From positions 1-58,592 of the forward strand of contig CAJUCC010000050.1 of assembly GCA_910585205.1 (NCBI GenBank): a DNA stretch of 58,592 bases. The letters run 5' to 3'. Shown in pieces: positions 26,420-34,515 of this stretch; within the stretch, counting starts at the first letter, position 1, and each line of letters begins with the position of its first letter. This DNA is from an uncultured Lachnospiraceae bacterium. Its GTDB lineage: Bacteria > Bacillota > Clostridia > Lachnospirales > Lachnospiraceae. A model generated the notes under the pieces. That model saw only the letters and a list, made by a program, of their open reading frames with translations, had not been told where the DNA came from and did no database searches. Both the position numbers and the translations under genes were made by a program.

Positions 26420-26944
26420 TTAATAACATACCCGGGTCCGGACGTTCTCGAGTTCCCCCGACTGCTCCACGGTACACTGTATGAATTCACACAGATCCGC
26501 AAAACTGTCGTTCAAACCGGTGCCGCCCTTTTTCGGCATTTTCAAAATCGGCGTCTTGTCTTTATATGCCGCAATCGTCTCCGCATTTTCCACGGACATC
26601 ATGGCGCAGGACTTCATATCGGTGTTTTCCAGAATCGAAGCGGAAATCATAGCGGCCATTTTTCCGTAATCCAGATAGTTAAAGCACGGTCCGCACAAAA
26701 CGAAATCCGGCTTCACCTTCTTCACCATGGCTGTCATCTTTTTCACAACTTCCTCTTCATTGTCCCGGAAATATTCATTGCCGCAATAGAGTGTGGCGGC
26801 AACCTGCGCTCCGATTTTTTCGAAATGCGGCTCCAGCATCAACGCGGAACCGATCCCGCCTTTCACGGCAGTCAGGCCCACGTTCGGATTCGACTTTCCG
26901 CCGGCTCCTGCCAGTCCCTGATCAAAAATCAACACAACTTTCAT
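26420..26944 (-). CDS. Stand-alone GrdB-like protein (glycine/sarcosine reductase component B, N-terminal half)
   Basis: 174 residues resembling the N-terminal domain of the GrdB-type reductase subunits: MKVVLIFDQGLAGAGGKS, AATLYCGNEYFRDNEEEVVKKM, FVLCGPCFNYLDYGKMAAMI and a C-terminal PKKGGTGLNDSFADL. Full GrdB has about 436 residues and a selenocysteine in its second half; this one ends with a plain TAA after RTRVCY, so there is no in-frame UGA. Two conserved Cys (in LYCGN and LCGPCF) are kept. Similar short proteins occur beside PTS genes in other Firmicutes, from memory. Role unknown. 65 bases downstream of the EIIC gene. Confidence 0.72.
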   Translation of the reverse strand: MKVVLIFDQGLAGAGGKSNPNVGLTAVKGGIGSALMLEPHFEKIGAQVAATLYCGNEYFRDNEEEVVKKMTAMVKKVKPDFVLCGPCFNYLDYGKMAAMISASILENTDMKSCAMMSVENAETIAAYKDKTPILKMPKKGGTGLNDSFADLCEFIQCTVEQSGELENVRTRVCY

Positions 26945-26971
26945 ATCCTGCCTCCTGTATCGTTATCATAC

Positions 26972-26996
26972 GGTCAGCGCACCGCGTGCGCTGACC
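26972..26996 (-). other. Perfect 10-pair hairpin between EIIC and the GrdB-like gene
   Basis: GGTCAGCGCA pairs with TGCGCTGACC across a 5-base loop, just after the EIIC stop in transcription order is passed. No T run follows; it may be a processing or stability element giving different mRNA levels for the PTS genes and the GrdB-like gene. Confidence 0.5.
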
Positions 26997-27009
26997 TGTT
27001 GCAATGCTT

Positions 27010-28362
27010 TTAGTCCAGTTCCAGATCGTCAAAGGACAGATCGTCCAGTTCATCCGTTTCGTTGCCCGCAGCGCTTTCTTCATCCAGATAGCGCTTATCC
27101 AGCAGTTTGAAGAACGGATAGTAGATCAATATATCCACGGCCAGCATGACAATCTGGACAACGGAACCCATTACCGATCCCGTTACCAGGAATCCCGAGA
27201 AGACAATCGGACAGGTCCATGGCAGTTGGACGCCAAGTGTAATCGGCATAATGCCTGTCACCGTGGCCACATATCCGATAATCGTGTTGGCAACCGGCGC
27301 AAGGATAAACGGAACCGCCATCAGCGGGTTCAGTACGATCGGCAGACCAAAGATCAACGGTTCGTTGATACCGAAAATGCCGGCCGGAAGTGACAGCCTT
27401 CCCAGCGTCTTCATCCGGTTGGATTTCCCCAGGAATGCCATCATGATAACAAGGCCCAGTGTGGAACCGCCGCCGCCGAAATTGCAGAAGAAATCCGAGA
27501 AGCCCGCCGTAAAGATATTGGTCATCTCCAGACCTGCCTGTGCGGCTTCGTAGTTTTCCACGGTCAGCACCTTATGAATCGGGCTGAAAATCGTATTGGT
27601 AACAGCCGGTCCGTTGATACCGAAGAACCAGAACAGCGTGGACAGGAACTGATAGATTACTTCAAATCCCGACAGCTTGCCAAGTCCTACGAGAGGCGCC
27701 TGTAATACCTGATAAATGAAATAGTGAACATATTCAAAGGATGTATGGTCAAAAATAATACCTACAGCGAAAAATACGGTCATTGCTATCGCCGACGGAA
27801 TCAATGAGGCAAACGATTCCATAACCATGGGCGGAACACCGTCAGGCAGACGGATAATCAGTTTCTTTCTGATCGCCCACGCATAGATCTCTACCGACAA
27901 AATCGCTGTAATCATAGCCAGGAACATACCTGCCGTTCCCAGAAATGTAAACTGGAATCCGCTGAAGGATGCCGCTTCCGCAGCGCCTTCCACTTCCACG
28001 AATGTTTTCTGCGGGGTAATAATCAGAAAACATACCAATGCCACAACTGCACCGCCGATCCGGTTTTCCAGTCCCTTCTCCCGCGCATAGCAGTATCCGA
28101 TACTCAGAACACCGAGAAGCGCCACACAGTCAAACGCTATGGCCGATACCCGTCCCAGATACGCATCCCAGCCGGCTCCGAAAATGGCAGTCATCATATC
28201 CAGGAAGCCCTGCATCGGGAAATTGGAAATCAGCAGGAAAATAGAACCGACAATCGTAATCGGAACCGTTACCAGAAACCCGTCACGGATTGCGGACAGT
28301 ACCTTGTTCCTTGACAGCACATTCGCAATGGGCATCAGGATTTTTTCAAGTTTCTGCATCAT
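27010..28362 (-). CDS. PTS EIIC, lactose/cellobiose/chitobiose family
   Basis: Membrane channel of a sugar phosphotransferase system. 450 residues with about ten hydrophobic segments. The family landmarks are the N-terminal LEKILMPIANVLSRNKVLSAIRDG in short blocks, the glycine-rich FGGGGSTLGL, and the sugar-site motif GINEPLIFGLPIVLNPLMAVP. An acidic tail (DELDDLSFDDLELD) ends the protein. Substrates of the family include lactose, cellobiose and N,N'-diacetylchitobiose; which applies cannot be read here. It starts three bases after the EIIB stop. Confidence 0.93.
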   Translation of the reverse strand: MMQKLEKILMPIANVLSRNKVLSAIRDGFLVTVPITIVGSIFLLISNFPMQGFLDMMTAIFGAGWDAYLGRVSAIAFDCVALLGVLSIGYCYAREKGLENRIGGAVVALVCFLIITPQKTFVEVEGAAEAASFSGFQFTFLGTAGMFLAMITAILSVEIYAWAIRKKLIIRLPDGVPPMVMESFASLIPSAIAMTVFFAVGIIFDHTSFEYVHYFIYQVLQAPLVGLGKLSGFEVIYQFLSTLFWFFGINGPAVTNTIFSPIHKVLTVENYEAAQAGLEMTNIFTAGFSDFFCNFGGGGSTLGLVIMMAFLGKSNRMKTLGRLSLPAGIFGINEPLIFGLPIVLNPLMAVPFILAPVANTIIGYVATVTGIMPITLGVQLPWTCPIVFSGFLVTGSVMGSVVQIVMLAVDILIYYPFFKLLDKRYLDEESAAGNETDELDDLSFDDLELD

Positions 28363-28365
28363 AAC

Positions 28366-28689
28366 TTACTTTCCTCTACTTTCTTTGTACAGCTTCATCG
28401 CTTTCTTTAAAACTCTTTCGCCGTCCACATTGCCATAATCCGTGCTGTCGATCACCGTGACAACCCGATCCTGGCCAAACCGCTCGTTCACCTTCTCATA
28501 GAGATGTTTTACCTGCGGCCCGAGCAGAATCACTTCCGGATTGAATTCATTTACAATGTCATTCATCTGTGCATCGGAAAATGCCTTGATTTCGATCGGC
28601 AGTTCATGCGCATCCGCGGTTTTCTGCATCTTGCTTGCCAGCAGGCTGGTAGACATCCCTGCATTGCAGAATAAATAAAAACGTTTCAT
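28366..28689 (-). CDS. PTS EIIB, lactose/cellobiose family
   Basis: Cytoplasmic phosphocarrier that passes phosphate from EIIA to the incoming sugar. 107 residues from ATG 28689, which follows AGGAGGG at 8 bases. The phosphorylated cysteine is C8 in YLFCNAGMSTSLLA, the classical loop of CelA/ChbB-type EIIB proteins. Separate IIA, IIB and IIC polypeptides are typical of the chitobiose/cellobiose branch. EIIA stop and EIIB start are 20 bases apart. Confidence 0.95.
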   Translation of the reverse strand: MKRFYLFCNAGMSTSLLASKMQKTADAHELPIEIKAFSDAQMNDIVNEFNPEVILLGPQVKHLYEKVNERFGQDRVVTVIDSTDYGNVDGERVLKKAMKLYKESRGK

Positions 28690-28709
28690 CTTGTTTTCCC
28701 TCCTTTCCC

Positions 28710-29018
28710 TCAATTTATCTTTTTGTAAAGCCCGATCAGCTCCACAGCCAATAATTTAATGGTTTCCGCCGCCATCAACTGATCCTCGGCGTGCATCAGC
28801 AGCAGGCAGACTTCCGTCTTCTCTCCGCCTGCTTCCTTTGTGATTAATTCGGCATGCTGCTTATGTCCGTTCAGGTAGCATTCCTCACCGTGACGGATCA
28901 TCTCTTCCGCTTTTTCATAATCACCTTTCTTTGCAGCCTCCAGTGCGGAGATATAATCGCTCTTAGCCTCTCCCACTGCAGAGATGATCTTAAAACAGAT
29001 CATTTCCATTTCTTCCAT
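28710..29018 (-). CDS. PTS EIIA, lactose/cellobiose family
   Basis: Accepts phosphate from HPr. 102 residues, all helical, forming a trimer in the family. The phosphorylated histidine is H76 in LLLMHAEDQLMAAETIK. ATG 29018 has AAGGAGG at 8 bases; the frame continues upstream without need. It lies 13 bases after the RDD gene and is the first PTS gene of the operon. Confidence 0.95.
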   Translation of the reverse strand: MEEMEMICFKIISAVGEAKSDYISALEAAKKGDYEKAEEMIRHGEECYLNGHKQHAELITKEAGGEKTEVCLLLMHAEDQLMAAETIKLLAVELIGLYKKIN

Positions 29019-29031
29019 GTTGTCTTCCTCC

Positions 29032-29598
29032 TTACTCATTTTTGTCTTGATTTATAACTACCCTGCTGCAGGCCCAGAGATCATGGACCGCATTTCCTCC
29101 TTTGAATACCATCCACGCAGAGAGAAGAAATATCGCAAACATCGTATAGCCGAGCGCCGTTCCGACTGTGGCTGTCGTCAGCATCGCCAGCATCTGCGTG
29201 ACATATTTCCCCGTGAGCATAAACGAGCCCTCGAGAATCATAACGCCTGCAATCTGCCGCACCGCAAGTCTGTCCGGCGCAAGCGGCTGACCGTCTTCTC
29301 CGGTAATGCGGATATTCATCAGTCTCTTGCCGAATGTCTGACCCTTCCATACTCCGCATGGAATTCCATAATAATAGATGGCGCCGAATAAAAGTCCGAG
29401 CAGACCTGCCAGCCAGCCCCAGGGCGCTTCAAACAGCGTAATATCCGTATTGATCGCCGTCTCACCCGTCCGCATATTCCACAGAAGGCCTACCGGAATC
29501 GCACTGAACGCCGATCCCAGATACCAGTCCAGTAAAAAGGCAAATATTCTTTTGTTCAGCGGAGCCGGTATGACTTCGATCTTCTTTTGTTTCTTCAT
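29032..29598 (-). CDS. RDD-family membrane protein
   Basis: 188 residues with three to four transmembrane helices and the RDD pattern. An Arg precedes the first helix (NKRIFAFLLDWYLGSAF, with the Asp at LLDW). The PCGVWKGQTFGKRLMNIRI segment before the third helix is the family's best-conserved part. Function of the family is mostly unknown; some members have been linked to ion exchange. It is unusual to find one between a PTS regulator and EIIA, so a role in handling the same substrate is possible. AAGGGTGG precedes ATG 29598. Confidence 0.85.
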   Translation of the reverse strand: MKKQKKIEVIPAPLNKRIFAFLLDWYLGSAFSAIPVGLLWNMRTGETAINTDITLFEAPWGWLAGLLGLLFGAIYYYGIPCGVWKGQTFGKRLMNIRITGEDGQPLAPDRLAVRQIAGVMILEGSFMLTGKYVTQMLAMLTTATVGTALGYTMFAIFLLSAWMVFKGGNAVHDLWACSRVVINQDKNE

Positions 29599-29612
29599 AT
29601 CCACCCTTCTTA

Positions 29613-31559
29613 TCACTCTATCAGGCCGACAAAAGCCTCTGCGCTTTCCGCCTTCATAATCTTTGACAAGAGAAGCGTGTCGTCACAGATATTGCCAAGC
29701 CAGTCAAAAAATATCTTCAGAAGTTCCCGTTCGTCATCCCTGACAGCCAGCAGCAGTACCAGCCGCACCTGATATTCGCCCCACTGCACAGGCTTTTTCA
29801 GAATGGCAATGCCCATCGTGGAATGGATAGCCGAATAATTCAGCGCGTGTGGGATCGCATAACCATAACTGAACGAAGTAAACGCCATCCGCTCCCGTGC
29901 AAATGTAGATTCCTTAAAACTCTCTTCCACACGCCCTCCTTCATACAGGCGGTCACACATGCTGCTGATTACGTCTTCCCACGTATCGCACTCCAGATGA
30001 AAGAAATAATAATCTTCCAGAATCAGGCATTTGATAAAATTGTCAAACTCTGTCTTACAATGCCGCTTATCCAGTTCCGCAATCGCCCGGAATATCTTGT
30101 ATTCATCGCCGGTATTTACAAACATACTGATCGAAATCATCGGTATGTCCAGCTTTTGCGTCAGCGGTATCGTAGAAATGATAAGATCCGGCCGCAGATC
30201 CACGATCACCGACGCCTCATAGTATTTGAGTACGGCATCGATGACAATCCGCTCTCCGAAACGCTCCAGTATCTTGTCACTGCATGCTCCCGTCAGCGTA
30301 TTGCTGTTTGGCTGTATCAAAACAACATGATAGAAATATTTGATATTCAGCCGGTCATATGCCGCGCCGAGGTGAATCGCCAGAAAGCCGATTTCATCCT
30401 CCGATATGGAACTTCCCGTATATTTTTCGATAACATGACCGATAAATACGCTCATTTCAAACACAAGCGGATAGTTCTTTTTAATCTCCGCCAGACAGAC
30501 ATTGGAGACAACTGCCTGATAGCGGATCCGTTCCAGAAGATTCTGCAAATGCAGGACAATCCCGTCCTTGAAAATGACATCCCCCGAAAAGTCAATATCA
30601 TACCGCTGCCGGACTGTGCTGATAATTTTCACCATCAGTTCCTCTGCCTCTGCCAGATATTCCTCTTTCCGGTCAAAGAGTGTGCTTCTCTGCCTGCCGA
30701 TCAGCAGGTTTGCAAACAAGACCACTTCATTTTCATTCAGTTCAAAGCACAGAGAAGCCGTCGCCTTTGTGAAAAACGCCATCGCGATCTGATACTCTTT
30801 TGTATCCCGGATTTCGCTGCGGCACCTGGCTGTCTCGACATAATTGCAGTTCATCATTCTCTGAATCGAAACACCCACATGAATCATCAGCATGGGAAAT
30901 GTTTCTTCCCGCACCCGGTAATGATATTGCCTGAGAATTTCCTCCAGCGTGTTTTTCACCCGGATCAGATCAAAGTTGGGAAACAGTTCATCAATTTTAT
31001 TGATATTGATAAAATTCCCCTTTGTCTCGTTGGCCAGCAGATCCTTGTAGACAGAACGCTTGCATTCCTCGCTTCCCCTGAGAAAAATATGGCTGTCTGT
31101 CCTGACCAGTTCCACGCCTTCATACTTTTCCAGCATTTCGGAAACCTTTTTCATATCGTTTTTGATCGTGAACTCACTCACATAAATATCATATTGCAAA
31201 TCAAAAATATTCAGTTTCCGCGCACTGAAAAGCAGTTTCTCAATGATATACTTGCACCGTTCCCCGGAAGTCTGCGGAATCCCCTTCCGGCGCCCCGGAC
31301 TGCCATACCCCGTATCTTTCTTTTCCAGAACTTTCCGGTTGATCCGGTAGCCGTAACGCACGCTTGATTCTATCAGCCCTTCGCATTCCCTTCGCAGCGA
31401 CTCCATGTCATTGCGGATCGTCCGGTCCGAAACACTCAGCATCGTCGATAACTCTTTCCCTGTGATCCAACTCTTTTTTTCTTTTAAAATCTCAAGGATT
31501 CTTTTCTGTCTCGTTTGCATAGTTTGATTATACAGGTTATGTTCTCCGTTTTTTTCCAT
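29613..31559 (-). CDS. PRD-containing transcriptional activator, LicR/MtlR type
   Basis: Likely controls the adjacent PTS operon through phosphorylation by PTS proteins. 648 residues from ATG 31559. N-terminal DeoR-like helix-turn-helix (about 15-65, TGKELSTMLSVSDRTIRNDMESL), a second HTH region, and two PRD modules (about 175-385; candidate His in MLMIHVGVS, FIGHVIEKY and LAIHLGAAYDR). An EIIB-like module follows (VVLIQPNSNTLTGAC, lacking the usual loop Cys) and a C-terminal EIIA-like domain with a candidate His in GYAIPHALNYS. It is DNA-binding rather than a BglG-type RNA antiterminator. An alternative ATG lies at 31520. Confidence 0.9.
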   Translation of the reverse strand: MEKNGEHNLYNQTMQTRQKRILEILKEKKSWITGKELSTMLSVSDRTIRNDMESLRRECEGLIESSVRYGYRINRKVLEKKDTGYGSPGRRKGIPQTSGERCKYIIEKLLFSARKLNIFDLQYDIYVSEFTIKNDMKKVSEMLEKYEGVELVRTDSHIFLRGSEECKRSVYKDLLANETKGNFININKIDELFPNFDLIRVKNTLEEILRQYHYRVREETFPMLMIHVGVSIQRMMNCNYVETARCRSEIRDTKEYQIAMAFFTKATASLCFELNENEVVLFANLLIGRQRSTLFDRKEEYLAEAEELMVKIISTVRQRYDIDFSGDVIFKDGIVLHLQNLLERIRYQAVVSNVCLAEIKKNYPLVFEMSVFIGHVIEKYTGSSISEDEIGFLAIHLGAAYDRLNIKYFYHVVLIQPNSNTLTGACSDKILERFGERIVIDAVLKYYEASVIVDLRPDLIISTIPLTQKLDIPMISISMFVNTGDEYKIFRAIAELDKRHCKTEFDNFIKCLILEDYYFFHLECDTWEDVISSMCDRLYEGGRVEESFKESTFARERMAFTSFSYGYAIPHALNYSAIHSTMGIAILKKPVQWGEYQVRLVLLLAVRDDERELLKIFFDWLGNICDDTLLLSKIMKAESAEAFVGLIE

Positions 31560-31562
31560 ATT

Positions 31563-31583
31563 ATTTCCTAACAGATAGGAAAT
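31563..31583 (-). promoter_or_regulatory. Hairpin covering the ribosome site of the PTS regulator gene
   Basis: ATTTCCTA pairs with TAGGAAAT across 5 bases on the minus strand. The second arm contains the AGGA ribosome site, three bases before the ATG at 31559. This would limit translation of the regulator unless opened. Confidence 0.5.
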
Positions 31584-31614
31584 AAAAAAGAACCGCTTTG
31601 ACACGGTTCTCTTT
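31583..31614 (-). terminator. Rho-independent terminator after metK
   Basis: Minus-strand stem AGAACCG with CGGTTCT, then TTTTTT. It lies about 40 bases past the metK stop and separates metK from the regulator of the PTS operon. Confidence 0.8.
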
Positions 31615-31652
31615 TATTTCTCTCCCACCGGAGAGCGGGCTTTTTCTTAAAT

Positions 31653-32840
31653 TTACAGGTATTTGCGCAGAACATCCGCTTTGTCGGTTTTCTCCCACGG
31701 AAGGTCCAGATCGTTGCGTCCGAAGTGACCGTAAGCAGCCGTCTGTTTGTAGATCGGCCGACGCAGATCCAGCATTTTGATAATCCCTGCGGGACGCAGA
31801 TCAAAGTTCTCGCGCACGATTTCCACCAGTTTCGCATCGTCCACCTTTCCGGTCCCAAAGGAGTCCACCATAACCGATGTGGGCTGTGCCACACCGATCG
31901 CATAGGAAAGCTGAATCTCACAACGCTCTGCCAATCCTGCAGCTACGATATTCTTTGCCACATAGCGGGCCGCATATGCCGCGGAACGGTCTACCTTTGT
32001 GCAGTCTTTTCCGGAAAAAGCGCCGCCGCCGTGACGCGCATATCCGCCGTACGTATCCACAATGATTTTACGGCCCGTCAGACCCGCATCGCCGTGCGGT
32101 CCGCCGATTACGAAGCGTCCTGTCGGATTGATAAAGAACTTCGTCTCACTGTCGATCAGTTCCGCGGGAAGAACGGGATCAAACACATGCTTTTTAATAT
32201 CCGCATGGATCTGCTCCTGGGTTACATCCGGATCATGCTGCGTGGACAGTACAACCGCTTCCAGTCTCTTGGGTTTTCCGTTTTCATCATATTCCACGGA
32301 AACCTGGCTCTTGCCGTCTGGGCGCAGATACTGCAGTGTCCCATCCTTACGCACCTTTGTCAGCTGCAGCGCCAGCTTATGCGCCAGGGAAATCGGATAC
32401 GGCATATATTCTTCTGTCTCATTGGTCGCATAACCGAACATCATGCCCTGGTCTCCGGCGCCGATCGCTTCGATCTCCGCATCGGACATCTTGTTTTCCT
32501 TTGCCTCCAGCGCCTTGTCCACGCCCATTGCAATATCGGAAGACTGCTCATCGATGGCAAGCATCACCGCGCAGGTATTGCCGTCAAAGCCGTATTCCGA
32601 TTTGTCATAACCGATTTCCTTTACGGTATCCCGCACGATCTTCTGCATATCAACATATGCGTTCGTCGTAATCTCCCCGGTAACAAGCACAAACCCGGTA
32701 CAGGTCGCCGTCTCGCAGGCTACCCGGCTCATGGGATCTTTTTCCATCAGCGCATCCAGAATCGCATCGGATATTGCGTCGCACATTTTGTCGGGATGTC
32801 CTTCGGTCACGGATTCCGACGTAAATAACAGTTTCTCCAT
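31653..32840 (-). CDS. metK: S-adenosylmethionine synthetase
   Basis: Makes SAM from methionine and ATP. 395 residues from ATG 32840, which follows GAAGGAGG. Signatures: FTSESVTEGHPDKMCD near the N-terminus, GAGDQGMMFGYA (the ATP-binding hexapeptide region), and GGGAFSGKDCTKVDRSAAYAARY. All expected catalytic residues in these blocks are present. Expression should be switched off by SAM itself through the riboswitch at 32921-33067. Separated from the gene to its left by a terminator, so it is monocistronic. Confidence 0.98.
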   Translation of the reverse strand: MEKLLFTSESVTEGHPDKMCDAISDAILDALMEKDPMSRVACETATCTGFVLVTGEITTNAYVDMQKIVRDTVKEIGYDKSEYGFDGNTCAVMLAIDEQSSDIAMGVDKALEAKENKMSDAEIEAIGAGDQGMMFGYATNETEEYMPYPISLAHKLALQLTKVRKDGTLQYLRPDGKSQVSVEYDENGKPKRLEAVVLSTQHDPDVTQEQIHADIKKHVFDPVLPAELIDSETKFFINPTGRFVIGGPHGDAGLTGRKIIVDTYGGYARHGGGAFSGKDCTKVDRSAAYAARYVAKNIVAAGLAERCEIQLSYAIGVAQPTSVMVDSFGTGKVDDAKLVEIVRENFDLRPAGIIKMLDLRRPIYKQTAAYGHFGRNDLDLPWEKTDKADVLRKYL

Positions 32841-32881
32841 CTTAGTTTCCTCCTTCAAAATTCGCGTCTGCGTTTTTTGTC

Positions 32882-32923
32882 TTTATCATCCGGCAAACCC
32901 CCGGGGACCTCCCGGATGATAAA
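32882..32923 (-). promoter_or_regulatory. Second 12-pair hairpin directly after the riboswitch terminator
   Basis: TTTATCATCCGG pairs perfectly with CCGGATGATAAA across an 18-base G/C-rich loop. Its 5' arm begins in the T run of the riboswitch terminator. It is followed by A-rich sequence, not T, so it is not a second terminator. Confidence 0.6.
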
Positions 32924-33067
32924 AAAAATCCGCTTGTATAAGCGGACTTGATCGATCTGATACTCAAATCCTCTTATTGTTCGATCTGCTCGCTCAGGTT
33001 GGCACCTTCCTTTCGGGGTTGCCGTGGCTTCTCAGGTCCTCTGTACCTCCACCACTCTGAATAAGAG
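32921..33067 (-). ncRNA. SAM-I (S-box) riboswitch with terminator, upstream of metK
   Basis: Aptamer 32971-33067 on the minus strand. P1 is CTCTTAT (33061-33067) with ATAAGAG (32971-32977). The core shows GTGGAGG, CCTGAGAAGCCACGGCAACC and AAGGAAGGTGCCAACC, the conserved S-box blocks. The expression platform is GTCCGCTTATACAAGCGGA followed by eight T (32921-32947), a terminator. Expected behaviour: SAM binding favours termination and lowers metK expression. Confidence 0.95.
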
Positions 33068-33100
33068 AAATTAGCCATATGAAATTTTTATATCGGTAAC

Positions 33101-33129
33101 AGTATACACCCGGATGCAACATCTGTCAA
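33101..33129 (-). promoter_or_regulatory. Predicted sigma-A promoter of the metK riboswitch transcript
   Basis: TTGACA, 17 bases, TATACT on the minus strand, about 35 bases upstream of the riboswitch P1 stem. It lies between the murA stop and the aptamer. Confidence 0.8.
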
Positions 33130-33149
33130 CTGCTTACCGCATACTCTTT

Positions 33150-34442
33150 TTAACCCACGCACAATTTAAACTTCTGCAGCGCCTTCTCCGTATCCACCAG
33201 CTCAATCTGTGCGCCAAGGCTCTTTAATTTCTGGGGAAAATCCTCATACCCCCGTTCGATATAGCGAATCTCATCGATTGTCGTAAAACCTTCCGCCGCC
33301 AGCCCGGCAAGGACAAGCGCCGCACCCGCGCGCAGATCCGGAGCGGTAATACCGGCGCCGGTATATTTCTCCACGCCGTTGATAATGGCCGTATTGCCTT
33401 CCACCTTTACGCTGCCTCCCATGCGGGCCAGTTCATCCACATATTTAAAGCGATTCTCGAAAATGCTCTCCGTCACAATGCTGGTACCGCTCGAAAGCCC
33501 GAGCGCAACGGCGATCTGCGGCTGCATATCCGTGGGAAATCCCGGATACGGCAGTGTCTTGACATGGGTATGCGTCAGCTTTTTGGAAGCCACCACGCGC
33601 ACCGCATCGTCCGACTCCTCCACTTCACAGCCAATTTCCAGCAGTTTTGCACTGATGGACTCCAGATGTTTGGGAATCACGTTCTTTACCGTAATGTCCC
33701 CCTTTGTCACGGCTGCCGCGAACATAAACGTGCCCGCTTCGATCTGGTCAGGAATAATGGCATATTCCGTCTTATGCAGACGGGACACGCCTTTGATGCG
33801 GATTACGTCCGTTCCCGCACCTTTGATATTGGCTCCCATGCTGTTCAGGAAATTGGCAAGGTCAACAACATGCGGCTCCTTTGCCGCATTTTCGATAATC
33901 GTCTGTCCTTCCGCCATAACGGCGGCCATCATGACATTGATCGTCGCGCCAACCGTCACCACGTCCAGATAAATATGATTGCCGCGCAGAGACTGCGCTT
34001 CGGCGATAATCAGGCCATGGGCGATGCTTACATTCGCACCCAGCGCCCGGAAACCCTTCAGGTGCTGATCAATGGGACGACTGCCGATATTGCAGCCTCC
34101 CGGCAGCGCCACTTCCGCTTTCTTGTATTTTCCCAGCAATGCGCCCAGAAGATAATACGACGCACGAATCCGCTTGATATAATCCCCGTCGATAATCAGA
34201 TCGTGAATCTGCGATCCGTTGATCTTTACCGTATGTCTGTCGATCCGTTCTACAATACCGCCGATGCTGGCAATGGCCTGCAACAGTACATTGGTATCCC
34301 GTACATCGGGCATATTTTCTATCATTACCGTTTCATCCGTCATTACAGAAGCAGCCAGTATCGCAAGCGCGGCATTTTTTGCGCCGCCGATCTCCACTTC
34401 ACCTACCAGCGGATTTCCACCTTTAATCGCATATTGTTCCAT
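33150..34442 (-). CDS. murA: UDP-N-acetylglucosamine 1-carboxyvinyltransferase
   Basis: First committed step of peptidoglycan synthesis: transfers enolpyruvate from PEP to UDP-GlcNAc. 430 residues, the two-domain EPSP-synthase-like fold. The catalytic cysteine is C117 in LPGGCNIGSRPID, so the enzyme should be sensitive to fosfomycin. IGGAKNAALAILAAS (18-32) and the later PGFPTDMQPQ block match. ATG 34442 follows AGAGGTTGAAAA. Many Firmicutes carry two MurA copies; only one is seen here. Confidence 0.96.
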   Translation of the reverse strand: MEQYAIKGGNPLVGEVEIGGAKNAALAILAASVMTDETVMIENMPDVRDTNVLLQAIASIGGIVERIDRHTVKINGSQIHDLIIDGDYIKRIRASYYLLGALLGKYKKAEVALPGGCNIGSRPIDQHLKGFRALGANVSIAHGLIIAEAQSLRGNHIYLDVVTVGATINVMMAAVMAEGQTIIENAAKEPHVVDLANFLNSMGANIKGAGTDVIRIKGVSRLHKTEYAIIPDQIEAGTFMFAAAVTKGDITVKNVIPKHLESISAKLLEIGCEVEESDDAVRVVASKKLTHTHVKTLPYPGFPTDMQPQIAVALGLSSGTSIVTESIFENRFKYVDELARMGGSVKVEGNTAIINGVEKYTGAGITAPDLRAGAALVLAGLAAEGFTTIDEIRYIERGYEDFPQKLKSLGAQIELVDTEKALQKFKLCVG

Positions 34443-34475
34443 TTTTCAACCTCTGAAAATTTAAGACTAATAAGT

Positions 34476-34503
34476 AGTATACCACATTTCTTTCATTTGT
34501 AAA
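34476..34503 (-). promoter_or_regulatory. Predicted promoter of murA
   Basis: TTTACA, 16 bases, TATACT on the minus strand, 34-61 bases upstream of the murA start. The -10 is good; the spacing is one base short. Confidence 0.5.
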
Positions 34504-34515
34504 GTCGTAGTAATT

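Noticed and set aside
26420..26944. Possible selenoprotein with in-frame UGA.
   Set aside because: The stop is TAA and no continuing frame resembling the second half of GrdB follows.
29823..31367. A 514-codon plus-strand frame opposite the PTS regulator.
   Set aside because: It is antisense to a clearly recognisable PRD protein and has no ribosome site or domain.
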